Position numbers and translations under genes: made by a program. 64,000 bases of DNA from Mitsuaria sp. 7 (GTDB lineage: Bacteria; Pseudomonadota; Gammaproteobacteria; Burkholderiales; Burkholderiaceae_C), in NCBI RefSeq assembly GCF_001653795.1, contig NZ_CP011514.1, positions 248,001 through 312,000 of the forward strand, written 5' to 3'. The notes under the pieces were generated by a model. That model was not told the DNA's origin. It saw only the letters and a program-made list of their open reading frames with translations, and made no database searches. Below, piece after piece: positions 25,821 to 34,661 of this stretch (its first letter is position 1; every line of letters starts with the position of its first letter).

Positions 25821-27257
25821 ATGAGCAACCCAGAAGTCCGGGCCGTCTCGCTCTACGCCGCCGAAGCGAAGATCTACCCCCGCGCCGTCCACGGCTGGTT
25901 CGCCGTGTGGCGCTGGGCGCTGGTGTGGGCCACGCAGCTGCTGTTCTACGGCCTGCCGTGGCTGCAGTGGAACGGCCGTCAGGCGGTGCTGTTCGACCTG
26001 GAGGCGCGCCGCTTCCTGATCTTCGACCTGATCCTGTATCCGCAGGACTTCATCTACCTGACGGCGCTGCTGGTGGTCTCGGCCTTCGGGCTGTTCTTCT
26101 TCACGGCGGTGGCGGGACGGCTGTGGTGCGGCTATGCCTGCCCGCAGACGGTCTACACCGAGATCTTCCTCTGGATCGAGCGTCGCACCGAGGGCGATCG
26201 CGCCGCGCGCATCCGGCTCGACCGCGCCGGCTGGACTGCGGAGAAGCTGCTGCGCAAGGGCGGCAAGCACGCGGCGTGGCTCGCGGTGTCGCTGTGGACG
26301 GGCTTCACCTTCGTCGGCTACTTCGAGCCCATCCGCGCGCTGGGCGGCAACGCGGCCGCGCTCGCGCTCGGTGGGTGGGAGCTCTTCTGGGTGCTGTTCT
26401 ACGGACTCGCCACCTACGGCAATGCCGGCTTCCTGCGCGAGCAGGTCTGCAAGTACATGTGCCCGTACGCGCGCTTCCAGAGCGCGATGCTCGATCGCGA
26501 CACGCTGATCATCAGCTACGACACGGCGCGCGGCGATCCGCGCGGCGCGCGCTCGAAGAAGGCGGACCTGTCGACCCTCGGCCTGGGGTCCTGTGTCGAC
26601 TGCCACCAGTGCGTGCAGGTCTGTCCCACCGGCATCGACATCCGCCAGGGTCTGCAGCACGAGTGCATCGGCTGCGCGGCCTGCATCGACGTCTGCAACG
26701 ACGTGATGGACAAATTCGGCTACGAACGCGGCCTGATCCGCTACGCGACCCAGAACGGCATGCGCCACCGCTGGACGGCGGCGCAGCAGTGGCGCCGCGT
26801 GCTCAGACCGCGCGTGCTCGTCTACGGCGCGATCCTGTTGCTGGTGTCCGGTGGCCTCGTGTGGAGTCTCGCGATCCGTCGGCCGTTCAAGGTCGATGTC
26901 GTGCGCGACCGCGCGACGCTGGCCCGCGAGGTCGAGGACGGCGTGGTCGAGAACCTCTACCGGCTCCAGGTGATGAACGCTGCGGAATCGACGCAGCGCT
27001 TCGTCCTGGATGCTCAGGGCATCGCCGGCCTTCGCGTGCAATCGCCCACCGGCGAGTTGACGCTCGGACCCGCCGAGGCGCGCTGGGTCACCGTCGCGCT
27101 GCGTCTGCCGCCGGAGGCCGCGCGGGCGCTGGGCTCAGGCGCGCATCCGATGCTTTTCGCCGTCCGACGTGTGGCCTCGTCCGGCGAGCCCGCCGAGACC
27201 GCCGAGACCGCCGAGCGCGCGCTGCTCGAGAAGTCCACCTTCGTCGTGCCGCGATGA
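25821..27257 (+). CDS. ccoG: cbb3 oxidase assembly iron-sulfur protein CcoG
   Basis: CcoG/RdxA is a membrane ferredoxin-like protein involved in copper reduction for cbb3 assembly. The 478-residue product has several membrane helices, WCGYACPQTVYTEIFLWIER, KYMCPYARFQSAM, and a di-cluster 4Fe-4S region CVDCHQCVQVCPTGIDIRQGLQHECIGCAACIDVCN. The C-terminal half is the IG-fold accessory domain. The 41-base gap before it contains short GAGCAAT repeats. Confidence 0.95.
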   Translation: MSNPEVRAVSLYAAEAKIYPRAVHGWFAVWRWALVWATQLLFYGLPWLQWNGRQAVLFDLEARRFLIFDLILYPQDFIYLTALLVVSAFGLFFFTAVAGRLWCGYACPQTVYTEIFLWIERRTEGDRAARIRLDRAGWTAEKLLRKGGKHAAWLAVSLWTGFTFVGYFEPIRALGGNAAALALGGWELFWVLFYGLATYGNAGFLREQVCKYMCPYARFQSAMLDRDTLIISYDTARGDPRGARSKKADLSTLGLGSCVDCHQCVQVCPTGIDIRQGLQHECIGCAACIDVCNDVMDKFGYERGLIRYATQNGMRHRWTAAQQWRRVLRPRVLVYGAILLLVSGGLVWSLAIRRPFKVDVVRDRATLAREVEDGVVENLYRLQVMNAAESTQRFVLDAQGIAGLRVQSPTGELTLGPAEARWVTVALRLPPEAARALGSGAHPMLFAVRRVASSGEPAETAETAERALLEKSTFVVPR

Positions 27258-27307
27258 GCGCGGCCGGGTCGATCCTTCCCCCCATTCTTTCTGCACGAGG
27301 AGCGGAC

Positions 27308-27631
27308 ATGACGACAACGCGCATGACGGCAACACGCCTGAGCGATGCGGACCTGCCGACCAGCGGTCCCTGGTGGCGGCACCCGATGATGTGGCTGGTG
27401 ATCGGCGGACCGACCGCGGTGGTGGTGGCCTCGATGGCCACGCTGACGCTGGCGATCGTGTATCCCGATCCGGTGGTGCATTCGACGAGCGCGGTGGATC
27501 GCAGCGGCGTCGCGGCGGACGAGATCGCCGATGCCGCCAAGACGCCCGCCAAGACGCCCGCCAAGACGCCCGCCAAAACGCCCGCGATGGACGCCCGCAA
27601 CCATGCGGCGACGGCCGGACAGCCCCGCTGA
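27308..27631 (+). CDS. ccoH: FixH/CcoH-like small membrane protein of the cco cluster
   Basis: The 107-residue protein has SGPWWRHPMMWLVIGGPTAVVVASMATLTLAIVYPDPVV, a W-x-x-P-x-M-W-x-V-x-G-x-P segment and a single membrane helix (about residues 32-55) as in CcoH/FixH, which helps cbb3 assembly. The DPVV after the helix also fits. The C-terminal 50 residues are not conserved and contain four KTPA repeats (12-bp units, 27539-27586). GAGGAGC precedes the ATG. The identification rests on the short conserved segment plus position after ccoG. Confidence 0.75.
   Translation: MTTTRMTATRLSDADLPTSGPWWRHPMMWLVIGGPTAVVVASMATLTLAIVYPDPVVHSTSAVDRSGVAADEIADAAKTPAKTPAKTPAKTPAMDARNHAATAGQPR
27539..27586 (+). 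repeat. Tandem 12-bp repeat in the ccoH tail (4 copies)
   Basis: Four near-identical AAGACGCCCGCC units encode KTPA x4. The last copy has AAAACG and ends in G instead of C. Unit number changes would keep the frame. Confidence 0.8.
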
Positions 27632-27662
27632 CGTCGTCCTCCTCGAGGAGGGGGATGCGCCG

Positions 27663-28532
27663 CTACGCGCTGCGACGGACCAACTGCAGCAGTTGCCGTG
27701 GCTTGAGCACGCGCACTTCCCGCGCGCGCACTTCGAGCAGCCCGTCCTCCTGCATCCGCGAGAAGGTGCGGCTCACCGTCTCCAGGCTCAGGCCGAGGTA
27801 GCTGCCGATCTCGTCGCGGGTCATCCGCAGCACGACGCTCGACGACGAGAACCCGCGCGCCCGCAGCCGCCGCATCAGGTTGATCAGGAAGGTCGCGACA
27901 CGCTGCTCCGCGCGCACCGCGCCGAGCAGCATCATCACGCCCTGGTCGCGGACGATCTCGCGGCTCATCAGGCGGTGGAACTGGCGCCGCAGCCGGTCGA
28001 CCTCGCGGGTCATGTCCTCGATCCGGCCGTAGGGCACGACGCAGATGTGCGAATCCTCCAGCGCCACCGCCTGGCTGGCATGCGCACCGTTGAAGATGCC
28101 GTCCAGGCCGAGCATCTCGCCGGCCATGTGGAAGCCGGTGATCTGGTCGCGGCCGTCCTCCGCCGATGCCGAGGTCTTGAAGAAGCCGGTGCGCACGATG
28201 TAGAGGGCCTCGAACGGGTCGCCGCGCTTGAACAGCACCGTGCCTCGGGTGACATGCCGTCGGTCCGAGATCATCCGCTCCAGCTGATGGACGTCGGCGG
28301 CCGGCAGGCCCGTGGGCAGACAGACCCGCCGCACCGAGCAGGTCGCGCAGGTGATCCGGGTCGAGTCGGGTTGCGCGGAATGAGCGGAATGAGCGGAATG
28401 AGCGGGCAGGACGGTCGCCTCGGCCGCAGCCGGCGGTGCAGGCGATGCAGGCAGTGCAGTCAGTGGAGGGGGCAGTGGGGGAGCGGGGGAGGGTGCGGTC
28501 AGGATGGCGCTCGGCATGGGTTCGTCGGGCAT
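27663..28532 (-). CDS. fnr: Fnr/Anr-type oxygen-sensing transcription regulator of the CRP family
   Basis: The protein controls anaerobic and microaerobic genes. It has the oxygen-sensing cysteines CATCSVRRVC (spacing C-x2-C-x5-C as in FNR) and the fourth cysteine in SHICVVP. A cyclic-nucleotide-like beta-roll (TRGTVLFKRGDPFEALYIVRTGFFKT) and the helix-turn-helix RDEIGSYLGLSLETVSRTFSRMQ follow. The N-terminal 60 residues before the cysteines are a Pro/Ala-rich extension with HSAHSAHSA (9-bp repeats at 28377-28403). The start is uncertain: ATG at 28532 or 28517 are the candidates, and a TTG further upstream is less likely. It is convergent with ccoH. Confidence 0.88.
   Translation of the reverse strand: MPDEPMPSAILTAPSPAPPLPPPLTALPASPAPPAAAEATVLPAHSAHSAHSAQPDSTRITCATCSVRRVCLPTGLPAADVHQLERMISDRRHVTRGTVLFKRGDPFEALYIVRTGFFKTSASAEDGRDQITGFHMAGEMLGLDGIFNGAHASQAVALEDSHICVVPYGRIEDMTREVDRLRRQFHRLMSREIVRDQGVMMLLGAVRAEQRVATFLINLMRRLRARGFSSSSVVLRMTRDEIGSYLGLSLETVSRTFSRMQEDGLLEVRAREVRVLKPRQLLQLVRRSA
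28377..28403. repeat. Tandem 9-bp repeat in the fnr 5' region (3 copies)
   Basis: Three perfect copies of GGAATGAGC (plus strand) encode the His-Ser-Ala repeats in the N-terminal extension of the Fnr-like protein. Confidence 0.75.
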
Positions 28533-28575
28533 GCGAGGAAGCGGCGAATTCTTTGTCCGGCCATCGACGCCGGCA

Positions 28576-28589
28576 ATGACATCAATCAA
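28576..28589. promoter_or_regulatory. Fnr/Anr-like box between fnr and hemN
   Basis: ATGAC-ATCA-ATCAA matches TTGAT-N4-ATCAA at 8 of 10 positions. It lies 36 bases before the hemN start and 44 bases before the proposed fnr start, so it could serve either gene or allow fnr autoregulation. Confidence 0.5.
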
Positions 28590-28624
28590 TGACGCTTTGC
28601 CAACAAAGGGTGAGGATGGCGTCC

Positions 28625-30052
28625 ATGTGCCAAGACCTGACCCCTCCGGGCTGCAGCATCCCCGACGCCGACCTGCTGCGCCGTTTCGACATCGCGGGAC
28701 CGCGCTACACCTCGTACCCGACGGCGGACCGTTTCCATGCGGGCGTCGATGCGCAGCGTCATGGCGAGCTGCTCGCGCTGCGCGCCTTCGGCCCCGCGGC
28801 GCGTCAGCCGATGTCGGTCTACGTGCACATCCCGTTCTGCGAATCGGTCTGCTACTACTGCGCCTGCAACAAGGTGGTCACGCGGCACCACGAGCGCGCG
28901 GCGGCCTACGTCGACGCGCTCGAGGTCGAGATGAACCTGGTGCATCGCCGGCTCGGTGACCGGGCGCTGGTTTCGCAACTGCACTTCGGTGGTGGCACGC
29001 CGACCTTTCTCGCCGATCGTGAGTTGTCGATGCTGATGGCGCTGCTGCATCGGCACTTCCGATTGACGGCGGACGCGGAGATCTCCATCGAGGTCGACCC
29101 GCGCACCATCGATGTCGCGCGCCTGCGCCACCTGCGCACGCTGGGTTTCAATCGCCTGAGCTTCGGCGTGCAGGACTTCGACCCCGACGTGCAACGCGCC
29201 GTGCATCGCGAGCAGAGCCTGGAGAGCGTGGCCGCGCTGATCGGCGCCTCGCGCGACCTCGGCTTCCGCTCGATCAACGTCGACCTGATCTACGGCCTGC
29301 CGCTGCAGACGCCGACCTCGTTCGCGCGGACGATCGAGCAGGTCGCGACGCTGCGGCCGGACCGCATCGCGCTCTACGGCTACGCGCACCTGCCGCACCG
29401 CTTCAAGCCGCAGCGGCGCATCGAGCCCGCCGCGCTCCCGCCGCCGGGCGACAAGCTGCGCATGCTGTCCGGCGCGATCGCGGGCTTCCTCGCACGGGGC
29501 TACAGCTACATCGGCATGGATCACTTCGCGCTCGCTGACGATCCGCTGGCGGTGGAGAAGCGGGAAGGGCGGTTGCATCGCAACTTCCAGGGCTACAGCA
29601 CGCAGCCGGACTGCGACCTGGTGGCGCTGGGCGTCTCGGCGATCTCGAAGGTGGGCGCCTCGTTTGCGCAGAACGAGAAGACCCTGCCCGAGTACTACGC
29701 CGCCTTGCGCGAGGGCCGGCTGCCGGTCGAGCGCGGTCTGGTGCTGGACCAGGACGACCTCGTGCGGCGCGACGTGATCATGGCGCTGATGTGCCAGGGG
29801 CGGCTGGACTTCGAGCCGATCGAGCGCTCGCATGGGATCGTCGCGGCCGAGTACTTCGCGCCGGAGCTCGACCGCCTGCGCCAGATGGCGGCGGACGGGC
29901 TCGTCACGATCGAGCCGGGCGTGGTGCAGGTGACACCGATGGGATGGTTCTTCGTGCGGGCGGTGGCGATGGTGTTCGATCGATATCTGACGCCGGCCCG
30001 CGCGGCGGGCGGGCCAGCTGAAGCGCCGCTGCGCTTCTCGCGCATTCTCTGA
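28625..30052 (+). CDS. hemN: Oxygen-independent coproporphyrinogen III oxidase
   Basis: HemN is a radical SAM enzyme that makes protoporphyrinogen IX without oxygen, so heme can be supplied when the cbb3 oxidase is in use. The 475-residue product has the motif YVHIPFCESVCYYCACNKVVT (C-x3-C-x2-C for the 4Fe-4S cluster), FGGGTPTFL, the SAM-binding GVQDFDPDVQRAVHREQ, NVDLIYGLPLQT and a HemN C-terminal domain. Start choice: the ATG at 28625 has GTGAGGA at the proper distance, while an ATG 9 bases upstream sits directly on the ribosome binding site. An Fnr-like box lies upstream. Confidence 0.94.
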   Translation: MCQDLTPPGCSIPDADLLRRFDIAGPRYTSYPTADRFHAGVDAQRHGELLALRAFGPAARQPMSVYVHIPFCESVCYYCACNKVVTRHHERAAAYVDALEVEMNLVHRRLGDRALVSQLHFGGGTPTFLADRELSMLMALLHRHFRLTADAEISIEVDPRTIDVARLRHLRTLGFNRLSFGVQDFDPDVQRAVHREQSLESVAALIGASRDLGFRSINVDLIYGLPLQTPTSFARTIEQVATLRPDRIALYGYAHLPHRFKPQRRIEPAALPPPGDKLRMLSGAIAGFLARGYSYIGMDHFALADDPLAVEKREGRLHRNFQGYSTQPDCDLVALGVSAISKVGASFAQNEKTLPEYYAALREGRLPVERGLVLDQDDLVRRDVIMALMCQGRLDFEPIERSHGIVAAEYFAPELDRLRQMAADGLVTIEPGVVQVTPMGWFFVRAVAMVFDRYLTPARAAGGPAEAPLRFSRIL

Positions 30053-30071
30053 ACTCGACGGAAAGACCGGG

Positions 30072-30842
30072 ATGCTCTCGCTCGCGTTGGCCGGCACCGC
30101 GTTCGTGATGGGCGCTGCCGGCAGCCTGCATTGCGCGGCGATGTGTGTCGCGCCGTGCGCGGCGGTGACCGCGGGGCGGCGCGGCGGCATCGCGGCTTTC
30201 CACGTGGGACGACTGCTGGGCTACGCGGCCGGCGGTGCGGTCGTCGCCGCCAGCGTGGGCGGTCTGCTGCGCTGGGAGTCGACCTCCGGCGCGCTGCGGC
30301 CCGTGTGGCTGATGGTGCATCTCGCGGCGCTGGCGATGGGCGCCTTCCTCCTCTGGCGTGCGGAGCCGCCGCGATGGGTCCTGCGCCTGTGGACGACCCG
30401 CGCGCCGGCGACGGTCGGCATTCCCGTCGGGGCACTCCCTGGAGATGGTGTGGGCCGTGGCGGCGGCGGCGGAGGCGGCATCGCCTTGTCTCCCGCGCGC
30501 ACGGCGGGCGCGGGCCTCGCCGGACTGGCGTGGCTGGCCTGGCCCTGCGGGTTGCTGCAATCGGCGCTGACAGTCGCGGCGCTCGCCGAAGGACCGTGGC
30601 AGGGCGCCGGCGTGATGGCGGCGTTTGCGCTCGGCTCCTCGCCGGGTCTGCTCGCCGGGCCGTGGCTGCTGGCCCGACTGGGCAGAACGGGCGGTCGGCG
30701 CGGGTCCGGCGGGCCGGGCGGCCCTGCGGGCGGCTCGGGTGTGCGAATCGCAACCCGTCTGTCCGGCGCGATGCTGGCGGCGGGGTCGCTCTGGGCGCTG
30801 GGTCACGGCCTGTGGGCGCAGATCCGCGCGTACTGCGGCTGA
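30072..30842 (+). CDS. TauE/SafE-like membrane protein associated with cbb3 oxidase
   Basis: This 256-residue membrane protein has about six hydrophobic segments and starts LALAGTAFVMGAAGSLHCAAMCVAPCAAVTAG. The conserved G-x-LHCxxMCxPxxA segment occurs in sulfite exporter TauE/SafE-family (UreH-like) proteins encoded next to cbb3 oxidase genes and linked to copper handling. A glycine-rich loop (GVGRGGGGGGG) and a GG-rich stretch near the end (RRGSGGPGGPAGGSG) are low-complexity insertions. It starts 19 bases after hemN and is probably cotranscribed. Confidence 0.8.
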   Translation: MLSLALAGTAFVMGAAGSLHCAAMCVAPCAAVTAGRRGGIAAFHVGRLLGYAAGGAVVAASVGGLLRWESTSGALRPVWLMVHLAALAMGAFLLWRAEPPRWVLRLWTTRAPATVGIPVGALPGDGVGRGGGGGGGIALSPARTAGAGLAGLAWLAWPCGLLQSALTVAALAEGPWQGAGVMAAFALGSSPGLLAGPWLLARLGRTGGRRGSGGPGGPAGGSGVRIATRLSGAMLAAGSLWALGHGLWAQIRAYCG

Positions 30843-30951
30843 CACTGTGAGGGACATGAGCCGGCCATCAGCCGATTGAAAGTTTCGCTGTCATAGAATC
30901 AGCGCTTCCGGTTTACTCCAAACCACCCACGCGACTCGCGGAGACGACTCC

Positions 30952-32205
30952 ATGTACCAGCACATCAAGGTGCCCGAGGGCGGCCAGAAGATCACGGTCA
31001 ACACCGACTTCTCGCTCAACGTTCCGAACAACCCGATCATTCCTTACATCGAGGGTGACGGCACCGGCCTGGACATCACGCCGGTGATGATCAAGGTGGT
31101 GGACGCGGCCGTGGCGAAGGCTTACGGCGGCGCCAAGAAGATCCATTGGATGGAGATCTACGCCGGCGAGAAGTCGACGAAGGTCTACGGCCCCGACGTG
31201 TGGCTGCCCGAAGAGACGCTGACGGTCCTGAAGGACTACGTCGTCTCGATCAAGGGCCCGCTGACGACGCCGGTCGGCGGCGGCATCCGCTCGCTGAACG
31301 TCGCGCTGCGCCAGGAACTGGACCTGTACGTCTGCCTGCGCCCGGTGCGCTGGTTCGAAGGCGTGCCGTCGCCGGTCAAGGAACCGCACAAGACGGACAT
31401 GGTCATCTTCCGTGAGAACTCGGAAGACATCTACGCCGGCATCGAATTCGAAGCCGAGAGCGAGAAGGCCAAGAAGCTGATCAAGATCCTGCAAGAGGAA
31501 TTCGGCGTCAAGAAGATCCGTTTCCCGGACACCTCGGGCATCGGCGTCAAGCCGGTCTCGCGCGAAGGCACGGAGCGTCTGGTCCGCAAGGCGATCCAGT
31601 ACGCGATCGACAACGACAAGCCGAGCGTCACGATCGTCCACAAGGGCAACATCATGAAGTTCACCGAAGGTGGCTTCCGTGACTGGGCCTACGCCCTGGC
31701 CCAGAAGGAATTCGGCGCCGAGCTGATCGACGGCGGCCCGTGGTGCAAGTTCAAGAACCCGAAGACCGGCAAGGACATCGTGGTCAAGGACAGCATCGCT
31801 GATGCCTTCCTGCAGCAGATCCTGCTGCGTCCGGCCGAGTACTCGGTCGTGGCGACGCTGAACCTGAACGGCGACTACATCTCCGACGCCCTGGCCGCAC
31901 AGGTCGGCGGCATCGGCATCGCCCCGGGCGCGAACCTGAGCGACTCCGTCGCGATGTTCGAAGCCACCCACGGCACGGCGCCGAAGTACGCGGGCAAGGA
32001 CTACGTGAACCCCGGTTCCGAGATCCTGTCGGCTGAAATGATGCTGCGTCACATGGGCTGGACCGAAGCGGCCGACCTGATCATCTCGTCGATCGAGAAG
32101 TCGATCCTGTCGAAGAAGGTCACGTACGACTTCGCCCGTCTGCTGGACGGCGCGACGCAAGTGTCGTGCTCGGGCTTCGGTCAGGTGATGATCGAGAACA
32201 TGTGA
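30952..32205 (+). CDS. icd: Isocitrate dehydrogenase [NADP+]
   Basis: The TCA-cycle enzyme converts isocitrate to 2-oxoglutarate. The 417-residue product has [33 protein letters not shown], the substrate and regulatory serine region [14 protein letters not shown], the tyrosine/lysine catalytic area [15 protein letters not shown] and the cofactor loop [31 protein letters not shown], as in E. coli Icd. It is a single gene with its own strong terminator. In E. coli the serine in this position is regulated by AceK; no aceK is in the window. Confidence 0.97.
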   Translation: MYQHIKVPEGGQKITVNTDFSLNVPNNPIIPYIEGDGTGLDITPVMIKVVDAAVAKAYGGAKKIHWMEIYAGEKSTKVYGPDVWLPEETLTVLKDYVVSIKGPLTTPVGGGIRSLNVALRQELDLYVCLRPVRWFEGVPSPVKEPHKTDMVIFRENSEDIYAGIEFEAESEKAKKLIKILQEEFGVKKIRFPDTSGIGVKPVSREGTERLVRKAIQYAIDNDKPSVTIVHKGNIMKFTEGGFRDWAYALAQKEFGAELIDGGPWCKFKNPKTGKDIVVKDSIADAFLQQILLRPAEYSVVATLNLNGDYISDALAAQVGGIGIAPGANLSDSVAMFEATHGTAPKYAGKDYVNPGSEILSAEMMLRHMGWTEAADLIISSIEKSILSKKVTYDFARLLDGATQVSCSGFGQVMIENM

Positions 32206-32243
32206 TCGTTGCCAGCCCGGGCTTGACCCGGGCGGCGATCAAG

Positions 32244-32277
32244 AACCCCAGTGCGCGAAAGCGCCCTGGGGTTTTTT
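32244..32277 (+). terminator. Strong terminator after icd
   Basis: An 8-bp outer stem (AACCCCAG / CTGGGGTT) and an inner GCGC-GAAA... hairpin are followed by six T. Confidence 0.92.
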
Positions 32278-32377
32278 CATTCTTCGCTCACCGCTCGCTG
32301 CTTTCGTGTCGCTCGCCGACGACCGGCCACCGATTCGCAGAATGGTCTCCTTGCAAGCTTTCGAGGAAGTACCTTTC

Positions 32378-33364
32378 ATGCGCGTCGACAAGATGCTGAC
32401 TGCGGCGCTGGGTGCCGCGGCCGTGCTGCCCCAGGGCGTTTCCGCCAGCAACGTGGGCCAGGGCAGCCAGGTGGCGCAAAGTGGCGCCCAGAGCGGGCTG
32501 CCGGCCAACTCGCGCATCGCGCTGTCCGGCGGCAGCCAGCCTGGACGCGTGAGCCTTCCGCCGCTCGGCCAACCGGGCCTTGCAGCCAATCGGCCCGTCA
32601 AGCCCAACGCGCCCGCAGCGGTGGAGTGCAACACCGCCACCGGTGGCCGGGCCGCCGCCGCGTTCCAGCGCGATTTCGCGACCAAGCTGCAAGGCGCGCC
32701 GCAGGGCAGTGTCCTGGCCTCGCGGCAGGAACTGGGCCTGCAGGCGCACGACTTCGCGATGGTCGACATCGGCGGCGAAGGTCAGAAGACGGCGCCGGAT
32801 GGCATGAAGAGCGGCAACCTGCATGCCATCAACGTCAATGCGCAGTCGACGATCTCGTCGGGGCCGATGAAGCTTCAGACCGCCCCGGACGAGTCCGGGC
32901 CCGGGCGGGACATCAATGGAGGCCGCATTCCCAATCTCGTGCGCATCGGCGAGTGGCCCTCGCCCGCGAAAGCCACGGCCGAGGGCTTCGTCCCCCTGGC
33001 GAAGGGCTTCTCCAATCTCACGACGATGGAAGGCGCTCCCGTCTTCCCCTATCACGTCGCGGAACTCGACCGGGTGACCTCGTCCAAAGGCTGGATTGCG
33101 CTGACGGTCGACGAGAGCTTCAAGCCGCAGATCGACCAACTGGCCCAGGCCCGCAACGGCGGCGACGTGTGGCATCTGTCGAAGGCGTCGCCGACCGACA
33201 ACGACCGATACGTCGTGCCGCCCGCGGGGCTGTCGGCCGAGGAGTCCAAGGCGTTCAAGGCCCAGTTCGAAGCGGCGGGCCCGCACGAGATCCACGACGT
33301 CGCCAAGGCGATCTCGCAGCAGCTCGCGAGCAAGCCCGACCGGGCGCGGCACGACGAGCTCTGA
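32378..33364 (+). CDS. Exported protein of unknown function
   Basis: The 328-residue product from the ATG at 32378 (GAGGAA upstream) begins MRVDKMLTAALGAAAVLPQGVSAS, a likely signal peptide. Residues about 25-85 are low-complexity (Gly/Ser/Gln/Pro/Asn). The remainder is a soluble domain with NLVRIGEWPSPAKATAEGFVPLAKGFSNL, FPYHVAELDRVTSSKGWIALTVDESFKPQIDQL and DVWHLSKASPTDNDRYVVPPAGLSAEESKAF. No family is recognised. The codon usage and GC content match the neighbours, and there are no partners. It lies between the icd terminator and a convergent membrane-protein gene. Confidence 0.65.
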   Translation: MRVDKMLTAALGAAAVLPQGVSASNVGQGSQVAQSGAQSGLPANSRIALSGGSQPGRVSLPPLGQPGLAANRPVKPNAPAAVECNTATGGRAAAAFQRDFATKLQGAPQGSVLASRQELGLQAHDFAMVDIGGEGQKTAPDGMKSGNLHAINVNAQSTISSGPMKLQTAPDESGPGRDINGGRIPNLVRIGEWPSPAKATAEGFVPLAKGFSNLTTMEGAPVFPYHVAELDRVTSSKGWIALTVDESFKPQIDQLAQARNGGDVWHLSKASPTDNDRYVVPPAGLSAEESKAFKAQFEAAGPHEIHDVAKAISQQLASKPDRARHDEL

Positions 33365-33394
33365 GCGCGCCTTCGCCGCTGCCGGGGCGGGCGG

Positions 33395-34021
33395 TCAGTG
33401 GGGGCAGTTGTTGCCGCAGTCCTTCGGCAGGATCGTGAGGCGGTCCTTGCCGTGCTGCAGCACCATGCGCTGGATGTTCCATTGCCCCAGGGACATGGTG
33501 GCCTCGACGAAGACCTTGCCCTCGCCCGCGGGGCCCTCCACGGAGTAGCTGAGCGCCGCGGCGCCGTTGGGCCCCGAGTACTGGATGCTGCCCATCGGGA
33601 AGCCGGTCTCCATCGGCTGGCCGATCAGTCGCATCGCGTCGGCGTTCGACCGCAGCTCGGTGACCGACAGCTGGTACGCCTCGCTGTTCTTCATCATCGA
33701 GAACGCGGCGAAGAAGCTGCCGAGGACTGCGATCAGCATGCCCCCGATGAAGATGATCGCGCCCCACTTTGCCCAGGCGCGTTGCTCGGCCTGGAAGCTC
33801 GCCACGCTTTCCCACCGCCGATGCTGCCAGGCCCAGGCATTGCCCTTCGCGCCGAGCGCGAACCACATGAAGAAGCCGAAGAACGGCACGAACACGAAAA
33901 GCGCTCGCCAGACGTTGTTTCGCATCCCCCAGATCCAGCTGCAGAGGAACGCGCCCCAGCTCCACCGATCGATCTCCGGCGGCACCGCCGCGGAACTCCC
34001 CATGCCGGATGTGTTGTCCAT
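33395..34021 (-). CDS. Membrane protein with a Coa1-like C-terminal domain
   Basis: The 208-residue protein has an N-terminal amphipathic part WSWGAFLCSWIWGMRNNVWRALFVFVPFFGFFMWFALG, also seen in DUF2628-like proteins, and a second membrane segment AIIFIGGMLIAVLGSFFAAFSMM. A C-terminal domain, ADAMRLIGQPMETGFPMGSIQYSGPNGAAALSYSVEGPAGEGKVFVEATMSLGQWNIQRMVLQ, has the pattern of the cytochrome-oxidase assembly factor Coa1/Tim21. The protein ends in CGNNCPH. The role is unknown; a link to respiratory-complex assembly is an inference from domain resemblance only. It is convergent with the preceding gene. Confidence 0.65.
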   Translation of the reverse strand: MDNTSGMGSSAAVPPEIDRWSWGAFLCSWIWGMRNNVWRALFVFVPFFGFFMWFALGAKGNAWAWQHRRWESVASFQAEQRAWAKWGAIIFIGGMLIAVLGSFFAAFSMMKNSEAYQLSVTELRSNADAMRLIGQPMETGFPMGSIQYSGPNGAAALSYSVEGPAGEGKVFVEATMSLGQWNIQRMVLQHGKDRLTILPKDCGNNCPH

Positions 34022-34170
34022 CCATCCCTCCTGAAGGTCGTCTTGTTTTCTGTGGGCGGGATGTTAGTTCGTGTCCAAACGGCGCGTCGATTCTGGTAAT
34101 CAAGGGGCAGTCTGGATGGCGCGGGCGCCGTGGCAGACTGGATGCGCAATGCACTCCAGAAGAGCAGCCC

Positions 34171-34590
34171 GTGTCTCGATTCATGCTCGATCGCAGGATC
34201 ACCGTGCCGCAAGGCTACGCCGAACGCGGCTGCGTGCTGGTGAGCTATCGGCTCCCGCTGCTGAAGCACTGCTTCGTCCTCTGTTCGGACGCCGAAGGCC
34301 TCGATGCCGCCGGCCAGATCGAGTTGATGAGCTTCTTCCTGCTTGAGGCGCAACGCCTGGCCCTCGCGTCGGTCGGCGATCCGCAGGCCTTCATGCTGAT
34401 TCACAGCGGCGAGTCGGTCCGAAAGCGCGCGTCCTGGCATCTGCATGTGTTCGTCGTGCAGCGCCGCTGGCAGAAGGCCTGGGTCTACTCCGTCCTGGGA
34501 ATCAAGAATCTGGTACTGGCAGGCTACACGGCGGTCCGGGGACGGACGAGGAAACCAGCGGTCGATTCGCCTTCCACCTCCACTGGGTGA
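34171..34590 (+). CDS. Small HIT-like protein (uncertain)
   Basis: The frame from the GTG at 34171 (GAAGAGC upstream) encodes 139 residues; an ATG at 34183 is also possible. The central segment AFMLIHSGESVRKRASWHLHVFVVQRRWQ resembles the end of HIT-family domains, with a run like N-S-G...HxHxH, but only H-L-H-V-F is present and the third histidine is missing. That makes hydrolase activity doubtful. An upstream frame extension lacks a plausible start. It lies between the Coa1-like gene (divergent) and two lipoprotein genes. Confidence 0.5.
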   Translation: MSRFMLDRRITVPQGYAERGCVLVSYRLPLLKHCFVLCSDAEGLDAAGQIELMSFFLLEAQRLALASVGDPQAFMLIHSGESVRKRASWHLHVFVVQRRWQKAWVYSVLGIKNLVLAGYTAVRGRTRKPAVDSPSTSTG

Positions 34591-34661
34591 ACCTGCCCGT
34601 AAAGGGGGCGCGGGACCCGCGCTTGCCAGTCCATGAACATCCACCCAAACAAGGAGTGTTC

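Noticed and set aside
34171..34590. Active HIT-family hydrolase
   Set aside because: Only two of the three histidines of the catalytic HxHxH are present, so only a distant HIT-like resemblance is reported.
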